Below, one piece after another: positions 11,715 to 23,206 of a DNA stretch of 64,000 bases; the stretch's first letter is position 1, and every line of letters begins with the position of its first letter. Under the pieces are notes generated by a model. The model ran no database searches. It saw only the letters and a program-made list of their open reading frames with translations, and was not told the DNA's origin. The position numbers and the translations under genes are program-made. The DNA is from Armigeres subalbatus (taxonomy: Eukaryota; Arthropoda; Insecta; Diptera; Culicidae). Location of the stretch: contig NC_085141.1 in assembly GCF_024139115.2 (NCBI RefSeq), positions 170,822,994 through 170,886,993 on the forward strand, in the 5' to 3' direction.

Positions 11715-11727
11715 GTCAACGCCAAAT
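11715..11727. repeat. SINE target-site duplication, right
   Basis: GTCAACGCCAAAT, identical to 11416-11428. Confidence 0.85.
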
Positions 11728-12118
11728 ATTTTTAACAAATTATGCAAAGTATTGTCCCTTGTACCAAATGATGGATATATATAATAAACATTGTGATGCC
11801 ATTGACTTCAGTATGTATGTCCAAACCAAAATTAAAACAGAGTTTTCGTAATCGTCAGGTTATAGACAGTAGAAACATACAATTGTAAAATTACTTCTAT
11901 AACACAATATTGTAATCTATAACTAAAACATGTAGTTTAGTATTATATTATATTTGTGTCATATTTATGATATCTTGTCAATATCAATGCTGACAAGAAA
12001 ATGCTTGGAAATACAGCCGACATTTCCAGAATGCTTTTCAATACTGGCTGTGCATGTGCTAAAACAAGACAAGATATGCTCTCAATGTAACAATACGGTC
12101 TACAAGCTTTATTGACGG

Positions 12119-12172
12119 CAAATAAATAAATAATCAAATAAACAAATAAATCAATAAATAAATAAATAAAAT
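12119..12172. repeat. AAAT-type low-complexity tract
   Basis: Imperfect AAATAAAT/AAATCAAT tandem run. Confidence 0.8.
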
Positions 12173-12685
12173 ATATTCCACATCACATTTACAGTCAATA
12201 GAAAAATTGAGCATATACCTTGGATTAGATGAATGTAATAACAATTTCAAAGGAAACATATTTTTTCTCCAGGTTTCTTTTAACGTATTTCAGCACTGTT
12301 TTTTTATTCTGCAATGATTAAGGGTTATACATATTTTGAAAATTTTCTCCGATGTATATTTGTTTGAAAATTATCACGAAAAAAGCCTATAAGATGCCCC
12401 AAATTTGAGCATACGCCGAATCTGTTTTTTATGAAATCTCTTCCTTTAAGCATAATCAATGTAATTTAATGTTCTTTTTCATGACAACCCAACTAGAAGA
12501 GCATAACAGAAACTGAGCACAGAATTAACATATTGTGATATTTATAACTTATTTTGATACAATTTTGTTCTAAGTAGCCATTATCTTTCAAATGTTGTAA
12601 CAGAATTTTGAATTTCATAATATGATTTAAAAATGCTTAACACCGAATTGCCCAACAGTAGGCAATTAAAATAGATGTAGCAAAG

Positions 12686-12697
12686 TCTCCCAGCCAT
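12686..12697. repeat. LINE target-site duplication, 3'-end side
   Basis: TCTCCCAGCCAT, repeated at 15881-15892, bounding the antisense RTE LINE. Confidence 0.9.
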
Positions 12698-15600
12698 TAT
12701 ATTATTATTTATTCAGACTAAGGCCGAAGTGGCCTGTGCGGTATATAAGAGTCTTCTCCATTCGGCTCGGTCCATGGCTACACGTCGCCAACCACGCAGT
12801 CTACGGAGGGTCCGCAAGTCATCTTCCACCTGATCGATCCACCTTGCCCGCTGCGCACCTCGCCTTCTTGTGCCTGTCGGATCGTTGTCGAGAACCATTT
12901 TCACCGGGTTACTGTCCGACATTCTGGCTACGTGCCCGGCCCATCGCAGTCGTCCGATTTTCGCGGTGTGAACGATGGATGGTTCTCCCAACAGCTGATG
13001 CAATTCGTGGTTCATTCGCCACGTACCGTCCGCCATCTGCACCCCACCATAGATGGTACGCAGCACTTTCCTTTCGAAAACTCCAAGTGCGCGTTGGTCC
13101 TCCACGAGCATCGTCCAGGTCTCGTGTCCGTAGAGGACTACCGGTCTAATTAGCGTTTTGTAGATTGTCAGTTTGGTACGGCGGCGAACTCTATTCGATC
13201 GGAGCGTCTTGCGGAGTCCAAAGTACGTACGATTTCCAGCCACTATGCGTCTCCGAATTTCTCTACTGGTGTCATTTTCGGCAGTCACCAGTGAGCCCAA
13301 GTACACAAATTCTTCTACCACCTCGATTTCGTCACCACCGATGCAAACTCGCGGTGGGTGTCTCACATTGTCTTCTCTTGAACCTCTTCCTATCATGTAC
13401 TTCGTCTTCGACGTGTTGATGACTAGTTCGATCCGCTTGGCTTCCCTCTTCAGTCTGATGTAGGCTTCCTCCATCTTCTCAAAGTTACGTGCCATAATAT
13501 CTATGTCGTCGGCGAAACCAAATAGCTGGACGGACTTATTGAAAATTGTACCACTCGTGTTAATCCCTGCTCTTCGTATTACACCTTCCAAAGCGATGTT
13601 GAATAGCAAACACGAAAGACCATCACCTTGCCGTAACCCTCTGCGGGTTTCGAAGGGACTCGAGAATGCCCCTGAAACTCGAACTACGCACATCACCCGA
13701 TCCATCGTCGCTTTGATCAACCGTGTCAGTTTATCCGGAAAACCGTGTTCGTGCATTAGCTGCCATAGCTGATCCCGATCGATTGTATCATATGCGGCTT
13801 TGAAGTCGATGAATAGATGATGTGTGGGCACGTTGTATTCGCGGCATTTCTGCAGTACTTGGCGAATGGCAAACACCTGGTCCGTGGTGGAGCGTTCGCC
13901 CATAAAACCCGCCTGGTACTGCCCCACGAACTCCCTTGCAGTTGGTGCTAGTCGACGGCATAAAATTTGGGAGAGTACCTTGTAGGCGGCGTTCAGCAAT
14001 GTGATTGCGCGGTAGTTGCTACAATCCAGCTTATCGCCCTTTTGTAGATGGGACACACGACACCTTCCATCCACTCCTGCGGCAAAACTTCCTCCTCCCA
14101 AATCTTGGTAATTACCCAGTGCAGCGCTCTAGCCAGTGCCTCACCACCGTGTTTAAATAGCTCTCCTGGTAGTTGGTCAACCCCAGGGGCTTTGTTGTTC
14201 TTCAGCCGGCCAATCTCCTCCTGGATTTCCTGGAGATCCGGAGCCGGTAGAATTATGTCCTGCGCGCGTTCTCCCAGGTCCATCACCATACCGCCATCTT
14301 CGTCAGCCACATCGCCATTCAGGTGTTCTTCGTAGTGCTGCCGCCACCTTTGGATCACCTCACGCTCGTTCGTAAGAAGGTTCCCGTTTATGTCCTTACA
14401 CATATCGGGCTGTGGCACGTGGCCCTTACGTGATCGGTTTAACTTCTCATAGAACTTTCGTGTGTTATTAGCGCGGTACAGTTGCTCCGTTTCTTCACGG
14501 TCTCGATCTTCCTGCTGGCGCATTTTCCTCCGGAAAATCGAGTTTTGTCTGTTCCGCGCCTGTTTATATCGTGCCTCGTTCGCCCTCGTGCGGTGTTGCA
14601 GCAATCTCGCCCATGCTGCATTCTTCTCTTCTACTAACTGCTCACATTCGCCGTCATACCAGTCGTTTCTCTGATCCGGGGGCACCGTGCCAAGTGCAGC
14701 GGTTGCGGTGCTACCAATGGCGGATCGAATATCTCTCCAGCCATCTTCAAGAGATGCTGCGCCTAGCTGCTCTTCCGTTGGAAGTGCCACTTCCAGCTGC
14801 TGCGCGTATTCTTGGGCTAGTCTACCGTCTTGTAGCCGCCCAATGTTAAGCCGCGGCGTCCGACTTCGACGCGTGTTGTACACCGTCGAGAGTTTTGAGC
14901 GCAGGCATACTGCAACGAGGTAGTGGTCGGATTCAATATTCGCACTGCGGTAAGTGCGGACGTTCGTGATGTCGGAGAAGAATTTACCGTCGATTAGAAC
15001 GTGGTCGATTTGGTTTTCCGTTTCTTGGTTAGGTGATCTCCATGTGGCCTTGTGGATATTTTTGCGGGGAAGAAGGTGCTTCGGACTACCATTCCGCGGG
15101 AGGCTGCGAAGTTTATGCATCGTTGGCCGTTGTCATTCGATATGGTGTGCAGACTATCCGGTCCGATGACCGGTCTATACATTTCCTCCCTTCCTACCTG
15201 TGCGTTCATGTCACCGATGACGATTTTAACGTCCCGCAGTGGGCATCCATCGTATGTCTGCTCCAGCTGTGCGTAGAACGCTTCTTTCTCGTCGTCGGGT
15301 CTCCCTTCGTGTGGGCAGTGCACGTTGATGATGCTATAGTTGAAGAAACGGCCTTTAATCCTCAGCTTGCACATCCTTGCGTTTTCCACACTTTCTGTCC
15401 TGTCCAGCAAATCTCCTGCAGCGCCACGACGTCGAAGTTGCGAGGATGTAATTCATCGTAGATCATCCTGTCGCAACCTGCGAAACCTAGCGACTTGCAA
15501 TTCCATGTTCCAAGCTTCCAATCGTGATCCTGTATTCGTCGCCTAGGTCTTTGCCGATTATATCGAGTCGCATTATCTCTTATATTGTTCGTAATGATTG

Positions 15601-15880
15601 GTTTTCTAGGCGGCTTATTGGGCCTGCGCAAACCCCTGTCTCGTCGGAGGGCCGTCGTGTCAGGGCTGTTTAGCGTCCCACCTAACACCAGGACTTGGGC
15701 TTGTGCGCTTTGAGCGGCACACGGTCGCTTTGGTGGAGCCTACTTGCGGATACATGCAGCATTTTATAGAGGTTTAACAGGGCCCACTGTCAAACCCCAC
15801 CACATCCTAGGCAAGCCCCACAACTCGCAGATGGCCTGGGGAGGGATCGTCAAGCCCTTGGACATAGTCCCTGCTGCCCG
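12698..15880 (-). mobile_element. full-length RTE-clade LINE in HGTX intron
   Basis: Non-LTR retrotransposon, antisense to HGTX, bounded by a 12-bp target duplication (12686-12697 and 15881-15892). Its 5' end reads GGGCAGCAGGGACTATGTCC on the minus strand. The 3' UTR is almost absent: the ORF stop TGA runs straight into ATAAATAATAATA, the short tandem tail usual in RTE elements. It belongs to the same family as the copies at 49755, 56513 and 63268 and differs at scattered sites. Compared with those it lacks about 120 bp of the endonuclease near 15382. It is the only member of the family here outside the tandem array. Confidence 0.92.
12713..15688 (-). pseudogene. RTE endonuclease/reverse transcriptase, frameshifted
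   Basis: The protein would nick target DNA and reverse-transcribe its own RNA. Read 5' to 3' on the minus strand it lies in four frames. 15688-15362 has the endonuclease start (LGTWNCKSLGF, VVALQEICWTGQ). 15410-14994 has INVHCPHEGRPDDEKE and IGDMNAQVG. 15120-13993 has QIDHVLIDG, ESDHYLVAV and a charged linker. 14101-12713 has the RT with NYRAITLLNAAYKVLS, FIDFKAAYDTIDRDQLWQL, QGDGLSCLLFNIALEG and catalytic FADDIDI, then the C-terminal VLYGHETWT, LRWAGHVARMSD and RARWIDQVEDDLR, ending ATSALV. Breaks include the ~120-bp endonuclease deletion and a T-run contraction near 14040 that splits CPIYK|KGDKLD. Not functional. Confidence 0.9.
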
Positions 15881-15892
15881 TCTCCCAGCCAT
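15881..15892. repeat. LINE target-site duplication, 5'-end side
   Basis: TCTCCCAGCCAT, identical to 12686-12697. Confidence 0.9.
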
Positions 15893-16124
15893 ATAGATAT
15901 CATAACGCTGATATAATTTGAAAAGGTTGCCTTACATATTTGTTTGTTTCAATTTCTCGAAAAATATTCTTGTTCAGACAAAAACAAAAATTTCTGATTG
16001 TTGATCACAATCTGGAAACCTATCACGAACTGTAAAAATTTGCAACTGCACAGAAACAATATATTTTGTATCTAATTCTGTTATAAATTTCTAACAAAAT
16101 ATGTTATTTTTATGATAAAACTAG

Positions 16125-16372
16125 CAGACCCGACGAGCTTCGTTTCGCCGTAAATTGATTTATTATGTGATTAGTTCTCGAATTATGCAGAAAGTTAAGG
16201 TTTATTTGTATGGAAGCCTCCCTTTCCAAAGGGGGGAGGTGTCTCGAACCATCTTAAAAACCTTCCCCGGCCCCAAAAACCTCTGCGTACAAATTTTCAC
16301 TGAACCGATGTTCAGTAGTTTCCGAGTCTATAAGGGTCAGACAGACAGAAATTAATTTTTATGTATATAGAT
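16125..16372. repeat. interspersed repeat, unclassified
   Basis: Begins near AGCAGACCCGACGAGCTTCG and ends GGTCAGACAGACAGAAATTA...TATATAGAT. Sequences of this style recur widely in insect genomes; I cannot assign a family. A shorter relative, in the opposite orientation, lies at about 41505-41640. Confidence 0.5.
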
Positions 16373-16553
16373 TGTAACAAAATTTAATAGTTTTTTTGTT
16401 TCCAGTAGTGTAATTTTTGATAGAAATATAGATATTTTAACAACATCCTGCACCATATTCCTAACAAATTTTGTTATAAAAATTTAGTATAACATAATAA
16501 CATAGGTTGATATAATTTTGATATGACCTTCTAGTCGGGAATGCATCAAATTA

Positions 16554-17640
16554 TAAATATCCACTGCTAAGTACTGCTCGAATGTTGATCAAAATGACGA
16601 ACAAGTGAAAAGTAAGAGTGGATTGTAAAAATACAATTCAGCAACGCTAAATAGTTGCAGTACACTGCAATTGTTTTCGCCATGCTGCCTGACATATGTT
16701 ATATAATCAGAAGCGAGTTGGACATATGAAAAAAAATGTGAAACCCAGCCGGTAGCTGATATAAATTGATGTAAATATGGAGAGAAAATGTTGAGGATGA
16801 TGTCAACAAAATGAAGTATAACTTTATCTAAAATTGGTTTTTGGCCGATTATCACTCTAGGATTCTCATTAAAAGTGATATTATCAAATGAGTAGAGAAT
16901 GTATGTTAGTTAGTTTGGTATTTTATATTCATTTGGACTTTTCGAATTTGTCTGTGAGTGAATGGATTTAATGCCATCATGATTTACGAGATTTCTGAAG
17001 TTATAATCAATCTTGAAATCTAATTTTAGATAAAGTTATACTACATTTTATTTGGGTCATTCTTAACATTGCTTAGCATATTTTCATCAATATTTATTAG
17101 CTAGCGACTATGCTCAACTCGTCTCTGATATGGATAGTAGAATCTATAAATGAGCGAAAGCATGGTTGGGTTCATTTTTTAACCATGTACCAGGCGCATA
17201 TGACATCACACCCCTTAATATTTTCATTGAAACTTTGATGTCATGCTCGTTTGGAGACACGTTTGACAGTTCGTTTGGAGACAGAGGATTTATCTTCGCT
17301 TATCTATAGATTCCACCCTAGTAGCACGTATGTTTCACACAGGCCACTGCAACACATTTGTGACCAGATTTAGTCACAATTAAGTTGCTGCAACCATTTT
17401 TGTTTGATTTGTGCTGCTCGGGTACTTTCTTGATTATTTAACATACATATGTTAGGCAGCATTCCTATCTACAGTTTCTGATTATTTAACAGTTTAACAG
17501 GGTATTGCAACTAATTTGCCAAGCTGCATTGAATTATTACAAACCAATTTATCTTTCACATGGTCGCCATTTTGATCAACATTCGAGCAGTACTTGCTCT
17601 AATTTCAGAACAATGAATGTCAAAGTAGTGGATATTTATT
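16554..17640. mobile_element. large foldback element, degenerate
   Basis: Outer arms about 150 bp with many differences: left TATAAATATCCACTGC and CTGCTCGAATGTTGATCAAA, right TTTGATCAACATTCGAGCAG and GTAGTGGATATTTAT. Inner inverted segments also pair (TATAACTTTATCTAAAAT near 16820, ATTTTAGATAAAGTTATA near 17030). No coding capacity seen. Confidence 0.6.
17316..17422. mobile_element. 107-bp MITE, copy 1
   Basis: Inverted termini CCCTAGTAGCAC and GTGCTGCTCGGG, with interior GTGACCAGATTTAGTCACAA. It has the same 107-bp length and internal palindrome as the copy at 39565-39671. It sits inside the large foldback. Confidence 0.75.
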
Positions 17641-19460
17641 ATGTTATGCGTTGTTATGAAAAAAAAGAACATTCAATTATATTGCTTATGTTCACATGAA
17701 GAGATTTCATAGAAACTGATTAGATGTATACAGAATTTTGCGGCATCTTACAGACCTTTAACGCGATTATTTTTAAATAACTACCTATTTATCGGAAAAA
17801 ATTTGGTACTCTTATCATTACAGAATGAAAAACACTGTTTACATACTTTTATAAAAACTTTTAAAAATTGGTTCCCTTTGAAATTGCTAATACATTCAAA
17901 CCCAAGGTGTTTGCTCAATCTTGCGATTGATTGTACATATATTTGTTCCTAATGAAACACCAGGCTATAAACATCTGATGTATAATTCTACGGCATAAGC
18001 TTGGTATGCCCAGCCCAAAGTAGAATGCCGACATAATAAGTTACAAGTGTGAAGGGTAATAACACACAACTTTCATGGAGCTCCGGTTTTCTTCGTTAAA
18101 TGTAAGTTACAAAAAGAAAAAAAGGTAATTTGATTATTATCTTTTAAATGAAATTCTATTTTGATTATAGCATTCATTTTGTCTATGGGACATTAATTCA
18201 TAGAAAAAAGTAAGGTCCCTGCGATAATATTTTAATAGGGTAACCAATTTTGGCCATGTTCCTAATTTGGCCAGTTTCTTGAATACCTCCGAAGCAATTT
18301 TAGAGAGTTGTATTATTTATTTATTTATTTATTGTACATCGTCTTCAACTTATAAATTGCACAGTATTAGCTGTAACAGGAGATATATCCTTCATGTTTT
18401 TTCGCTGTGGAAATTGATCGATATATTTTTTTTTGTAAATATGCATTTTTCAGAGTTGGCCAAATTAGGCACTAAGGTGTCGAAAACCGGTATACTTTCC
18501 CTACTTTGGATAAGAAATATTCAGATTCCAAATTTATTTTTATAGTGAATTAGGTAAACCTGCCCGATCTTGCTCGGCTTATATTTTCGATCTGTCAATC
18601 ATTTAATTGATTGCAGCGTCGCACTATAGATCGATTTCAGTTCGAGCTTGCACAGCTTTTCAAATACCACCTGAATTTTCTTTGATTTCTTGTGATTTTT
18701 TTCATGGGGTTAACTCATAGTTTCATTAACGCTAAAGGTTTTATTCGACTAAAAACCACCCGTGTAAAAAAAGAACAACCCGCTTTGAAAAATCTGAAAT
18801 AATAATCACCTTTTGACATAGCGTGCATCACTAGGTGGATTAATCTATTTAACTCAATTCAATCAACTTGATCCGCATAGCCATGGGCTCAGCAAGATAC
18901 ATTTTGAGATATTGATATAAAATACGCAACGTTTTGATTCAAGTCCAAAGCAGATTCCGAACACTTCTTTTTATATGAAGACATGTTTATTGAAATGTTT
19001 AATCCCGAGCAGGGGAAATTAACTCAATAATACCTCATTCTGTTATTGATACCATACTCTGTTATGAACTAGCCTTGCATAAGAAGTAAAATACCAGAAT
19101 TTAATATGCACAATACTTCAGGCATAACATACTTTACTATTGACTGTTTCCTTGGTAACACTTTTTAGGCACCTGCAAAATCGTCGCCAACAAAACAACT
19201 ATGTTCTAAAATCGTGTTAGTAGGACATTATATCATTTTAATCTGCATGAAAAACAAGACTCAATTTTAGGAAATACTAAGATTATTGAATTTATAAAAT
19301 TTTGTAGACGATTGATTTGACAGATCTTATGACCATTTCTGCTGGCGACGATTTTTGCGTCAATTTTTGGTATTGTTTGCTGTTATACTGTTATACAAGT
19401 TTTTATTTTTTCTGTTGTAGATTTCGATGAATACTACGGAAAAATGGTGTATGTGTAGTA

Positions 19461-20155
19461 GACTGGCCCAGGAAACAAAAAGTTGTCTAATTCCACGGGG
19501 CACCCCCCAGGATTGTGTCTTTGGGTGAGAAAATCAATCTCTGAAAATTTCAGCTCAATCGCTTGTTGCATAAGCTGGCGCATTTGATTTCAAGTTTGTA
19601 TGGGGATTTCAGCCAAAATGTATAGGAAAATACACCTCCGTCACTCATTCGATCTGGAAATTGGTTCTGATTGCTCGATTGACCTCAGAATTGCAAAAAC
19701 GGCATTTGGTATGCTACAGAACAATTTCACAGAACATTGTATGATGATCAAATGAACTTTTATATAGGTTTCGGCTGATGCGATTCGATCAAAAAACCCA
19801 AAAATACACAAATCAGCTCCTAATAAATCAGCCGAAAATTATATGAAAGTTCATTTAATCATCATGCAATGTTCTGTGAAATTGTTCTGTAGCATACCAA
19901 CTGCCGTTTTTGCAATTCTGAGGTCAATCGAGCAATCAGAACCAGAATATACATCGAATGAGTGACGGAGGTGTATTTTCCTATGCATTTTGGCTGAAAT
20001 CCCCATACAAACTTGAAATCAAATGCGCCAGCTTATGCAACAAGCGATTGAGCTGAAATTTTCAGAGATTGATTTTCTCACCCAAAGACACAATTCTGGG
20101 GGGTGCCCCTTGGAATTCGACACAAAAAATTTCTCCATAGTAATCTGGGCCAGTC
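19461..20155. mobile_element. 695-bp near-palindromic foldback with TA target
   Basis: Begins GACTGGCCCAGG and ends ATCTGGGCCAGTC, flanked by TA at 19459-19460 and 20156-20157. The arms, each about 330 bp, pair along nearly their full length around an axis near 19808 (for example CAAGTTTGTATGGGGATTTC against its complement at about 19995-20014). The TA target suggests mobilisation by a Tc1/mariner-type transposase. No coding frame of its own. Confidence 0.82.
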
Positions 20156-20164
20156 TAATGTGTA

Positions 20165-20450
20165 TCTTCTTCTTCTTTTTCTTTTATGGCTCTACATTCC
20201 AACTCGAACTTGGCATGCTTTTCAACTTAGTATAGTATTCTTTTAGCATTTCCTCATTTACTAATTGAAAGCTTTTCTATGCCTGCCATTGTATTAGTAT
20301 GTATCTTGTGCGGTAAGTACAATGGATACACTATGTCCAAGGTATAGAGAATGTTTCCAACCTGGAAACATCCTAGACTGGACCGAGAATCGAACTCGTC
20401 CTCCAGATTGGCAAACTTACGCCTTTACTCGCAACGCTACTGGAGACCCC
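20165..20450 (-). mobile_element. tRNA-SINE family B copy
   Basis: On the minus strand: tRNA-like head CTCCAGTAGCGTTGCGAG, B box GAGTTCGATTCTC, then TAGTGTATCCATTGTACTT, AAAAGCTTTCAATTA and GGAATGTAGAGCC, with a GAAGAAG-rich tail. It is a different head and body from the Feilai-like SINE. The same family occurs at 29590, 45182 and in each tandem unit. Confidence 0.8.
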
Positions 20451-21309
20451 GTATGGCGTATGCGTATACGAAAGTATAATTCCTCCTACCAAACGCCACA
20501 ACATAAGTCCAAAACATTTATGGAAGAAGGCTTGGACACTCGTGATCAGAATTAGAAAAAATCGGTTAAAAACTAAATATTGACATTTTTAACTGTCAAA
20601 AATTATGCGCCGAGCAAACAAGGACAGTGAGTAGAAAAAGTGTTTTGATTGATTGCGATTCTATTCAGAAGTTTTCCAATAAAATATAGAATGCAACTAT
20701 CCTAGAATGGTATCCGTAATTTGGAAGCGGAAGTCCCAAAGATATAGTGAAAACCAGGGATCGTAGTTCTTACTCATTCTTACGTGCAAAAAAAATGTTT
20801 CCTCACGCAGATTTTCACCGATAAACCGTTTTTCGAGAAAGATAAAAAGGTCTGATGAGAGATAACCATTTTCCCTCGCCAAAAGCGCCGCGAAATGCTG
20901 ATTTACTTGTTTTCTCATTTCTGTCTTCCTTTTCGTGCCATCACCAATTGCGAAAAGATTAGCCTTCGTGGAACAATCAACCTAACTCCTATATACAGTC
21001 GATGTGGTGGTATGACTAAAGTTACTGCGTACCAACACCATTTTCGTTGATGTCCTAGGTTCGAATCCCGTTCTGATCTAAAAATTAAAATAAAAAAGAT
21101 TCCATCAAGTAGGCGCGTATCTTCTAGAAAAAGAGGTATATAAGTGAAAGAAGTTTTTCGCCACAAACCACGAAAAAATATTCTCCTTTGACCTGAAAAT
21201 TGCTTGAATTCGTCTCATCAAGACGAAAAGTACGAACCCTAGTGACAACATATATACTTGGCACAAGAGAGCTAGACAAAGCGAATATAAGCGAGTGGAT
21301 AAATCTCAA

Positions 21310-22016
21310 TTTTTGCCTTTCGCGTATACTAAGTAGGGAGCGGGACCATTTGGGCAGCACCCCCTATTCCCGTCCGCAACGTTAATAACTCGACAGCGTT
21401 CCAACCAAATGGCTTGATTGTTTGTACGTCACTAGATATCGCCAGAAATAAACCATCTACTAAAAAACAAGTAACTCGGTTGTAATGCGCTCGAGTAATG
21501 AACGTTGCTGACGGGAATAGGGGGTGCTGCCCAAATGGTTCTCTACCCTATACGTAAAGGCTATAGGATCACTCCAAAACCGGACTTTTGATAGAAGGCT
21601 TTTGATAGAAGGCAACTCAGCTCGACGAATTGAGGTGATGTCTGTATGTGTGTGTGTGCAAAAAAAAAATGTGAGACACATTTTTTTTGTAAGTAGCCTT
21701 ATCCTGGTGCATGTTGCATTCGACGAAAATTGGCCCAATCGGCCTTTGCGTTCCGGAGTTATTAGGAAACCCTAATTTTTTCCCCCATTTCTCCCAAGGG
21801 CCTCCACTTGAAAAAAAAATCAAAATCGAATGTTTTGTCTTTTTCAAAGATTTTTGCAATGCATTTAAAGGAACGCAAATAAATGTGAATTGATGGAAAT
21901 AACTGAATATATCGCCCTAAAGTGTAATTTCGACCTCTCTTATGTGCTTTTCTTGTTTCATAATATACGAGAAAGGCACCATCACCGCTAGGTGGGTTAT
22001 TCTGGGTTTTTATAAA
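21310..22016 (+). mobile_element. interspersed repeat A, copy 1
   Basis: Begins TTGCCTTTCGCGTATACTAAG and ends ATACGAGAAAGGCACCATC followed by GCTAGGTGGGTTATTCTGGG. The core motifs CTCAGCTCGACGAATTGAGG and a (TG)n run are shared with copy 2 at 41895-42455. Inverted GCCTTTCTCGTATA-like motifs near both ends hint at a DNA transposon derivative; the class is not established. It is interrupted by a MITE at 21336-21548. Confidence 0.65.
21336..21548. mobile_element. 213-bp MITE with TA target duplication
   Basis: Left end GGGAGCGGGACCATTTGG; right end, read in complement, GGGTAGAGAACCATTTGG. The inverted repeats are about 48 bp and include GGCAGCACCCCCTATTCCCG. TA lies at 21334-21335 and 21549-21550. 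Removing the insert restores ACTAAGTATACGTAAAGG, exactly the uninterrupted sequence in repeat A copy 2. Confidence 0.88.
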
Positions 22017-22211
22017 TATGTTCAATAGAGGATAACCTATGGATAAGTGTTCATTTCGGCACAGCTCAACCACCGATCTGTAGTGCAATTTGTTTAGATT
22101 ACTGTCCCAAATATTGCATTCCGGTAGTGCACATCTTAATTGATTTCTGTGTGCCTGGATGTTTTATGTATGTAATATTTTTCTGTTTTTAGACTTTTTT
22201 TGTGTCTAGTA

Positions 22212-22401
22212 GGGGAACTGACGGCTTCGGCAGGTTTTGTTCTATTATTGTCAGGGGGTTTTCTATAACTAATTATGCTCAAATTTGGCCTGAACATTCT
22301 TTGCATATCAAAGAATATTGTTGCCAAATTTCATAAAACTTGGTCAACAAAACCCCCCCTGACAATAATAGAGCAAAACCTGCCAGAGCTGTCATTTCTC
22401 C
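22212..22401. mobile_element. 190-bp foldback MITE
   Basis: Inverted arms of about 50 bp: left GGGGAACTGACGGC and CAGGTTTTGTTCTATTATTG; right CAATAATAGAGCAAAACCTG and GCTGTCATTTCTCC. TA precedes the left end; the right TA is not preserved. Confidence 0.75.
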
Positions 22402-23011
22402 TCACAAGTAACAATTTCCGTGCTTTTTGGATTTATCTAAAATTTTCATTGCGGACTTATGACAGCAATCACCATATCTAATTGCTCAGTTTTATTGGCG
22501 CTATTATTGCCGTCAATAAACCTCTTATAAATCTGATGAAAAAGGCTTCAAACGTCAAATGTCTATTGACTATATGAACAGATCTATGGTTGTGATGAAA
22601 AATTGGTTAATGGTTTATTTTTTCAACAGATAGTTTCAGTTTGTTTAGAAAAGTTTAAAAACTTTCATAAATACACCTACATCATGTAGGCTACATGTAA
22701 TCAAGGACAATCAAATGTTTTTAAACACTGTCGACGATTGACCAATACTTTACTTGAATAATTACCATTTTTCATGAAAAAGGATTGCTGTTTTTGAAAT
22801 TATATTAAAATATAATTAAATTGTTAGTCAAGTCATAACTGAATCTTTCTTCTTTCTATATAAAAAATGAGTTTTGATAAAAATGAGGATTGACATTTTG
22901 ATCGAAAAAAAAAACAACCCGAGCGAGATCGGGACGGTTCGACTAGTTTCAAATAAACATAATACCGAATAGAATACTCTTTAGCACTTGATGTTTACAA
23001 ACATTATTTAT

Positions 23012-23020
23012 CTTTTCCAG
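23012..23020 (+). other. HGTX: HGTX splice acceptor
   Basis: Pyrimidine-rich CTTTTCCAG. Joining 9500 to 23021 keeps the frame. Confidence 0.85.
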
Positions 23021-23206
23021 GAGGAATGCCTCGTTTTTCGGCAGCTGTTGCCGCCGCAGCAAATATGGCACAGTATCTCTCGCAGAGCCATGGTGGACCG
23101 CTGAAAGCCCATTCGGGCGCTTTGGTGGAGCGAACCCATCTCTACTGGCCCGGACTTCAAGGTTTGGTCACGAACCCGATGGCCTGGAGAGAACGTTTCG
23201 GATCAA
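23021..23206 (+). CDS. HGTX: HGTX, pre-homeodomain exon
   Basis: 186-bp exon, phase 1 at both ends, with acceptor TTTTCCAG|GA and donor CAA|GTAAGT. It encodes GMPRFSAAVAAAANMAQYLS and then HLYWPGLQGLVTNPMAWRER. In Nkx6 proteins a GLPRF block and a proline/WPG linker stand in this order between the eh1-like motif and the homeodomain, which would be in the next exon. No homeodomain helix-3 motif (WFQNRR) is encoded in any frame of the window, so the next exon is taken to lie beyond 64000. An internal ATG at 23026 is not needed as a start. Confidence 0.9.

Larger units (their letters stand above)
9507..23011 (+). other. HGTX: HGTX intron, about 13.5 kb, transposon-rich
   Basis: Interval between the matched donor and acceptor. 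It contains Feilai-like and a second tRNA-SINE family, several foldback elements and a full-length antisense RTE LINE, each listed separately. The remaining sequence is AT-rich and shows no extra exon that I recognise. Confidence 0.8.

Noticed and set aside
12119..12172. CRISPR-like or satellite array
   Set aside because: Simple AAAT-type low complexity without spacers.
12736..13149. Plus-strand frames of up to 152 codons inside the RTE copies
   Set aside because: Antisense shadows of the RTE ORF; they recur wherever the RTE recurs and show no domain.
20165..20450. tRNA gene suggested by the B box
   Set aside because: The A and B boxes sit in a tRNA-like SINE head with a long unrelated body and a (GAA)n tail; no cloverleaf with a mature acceptor end is evident.
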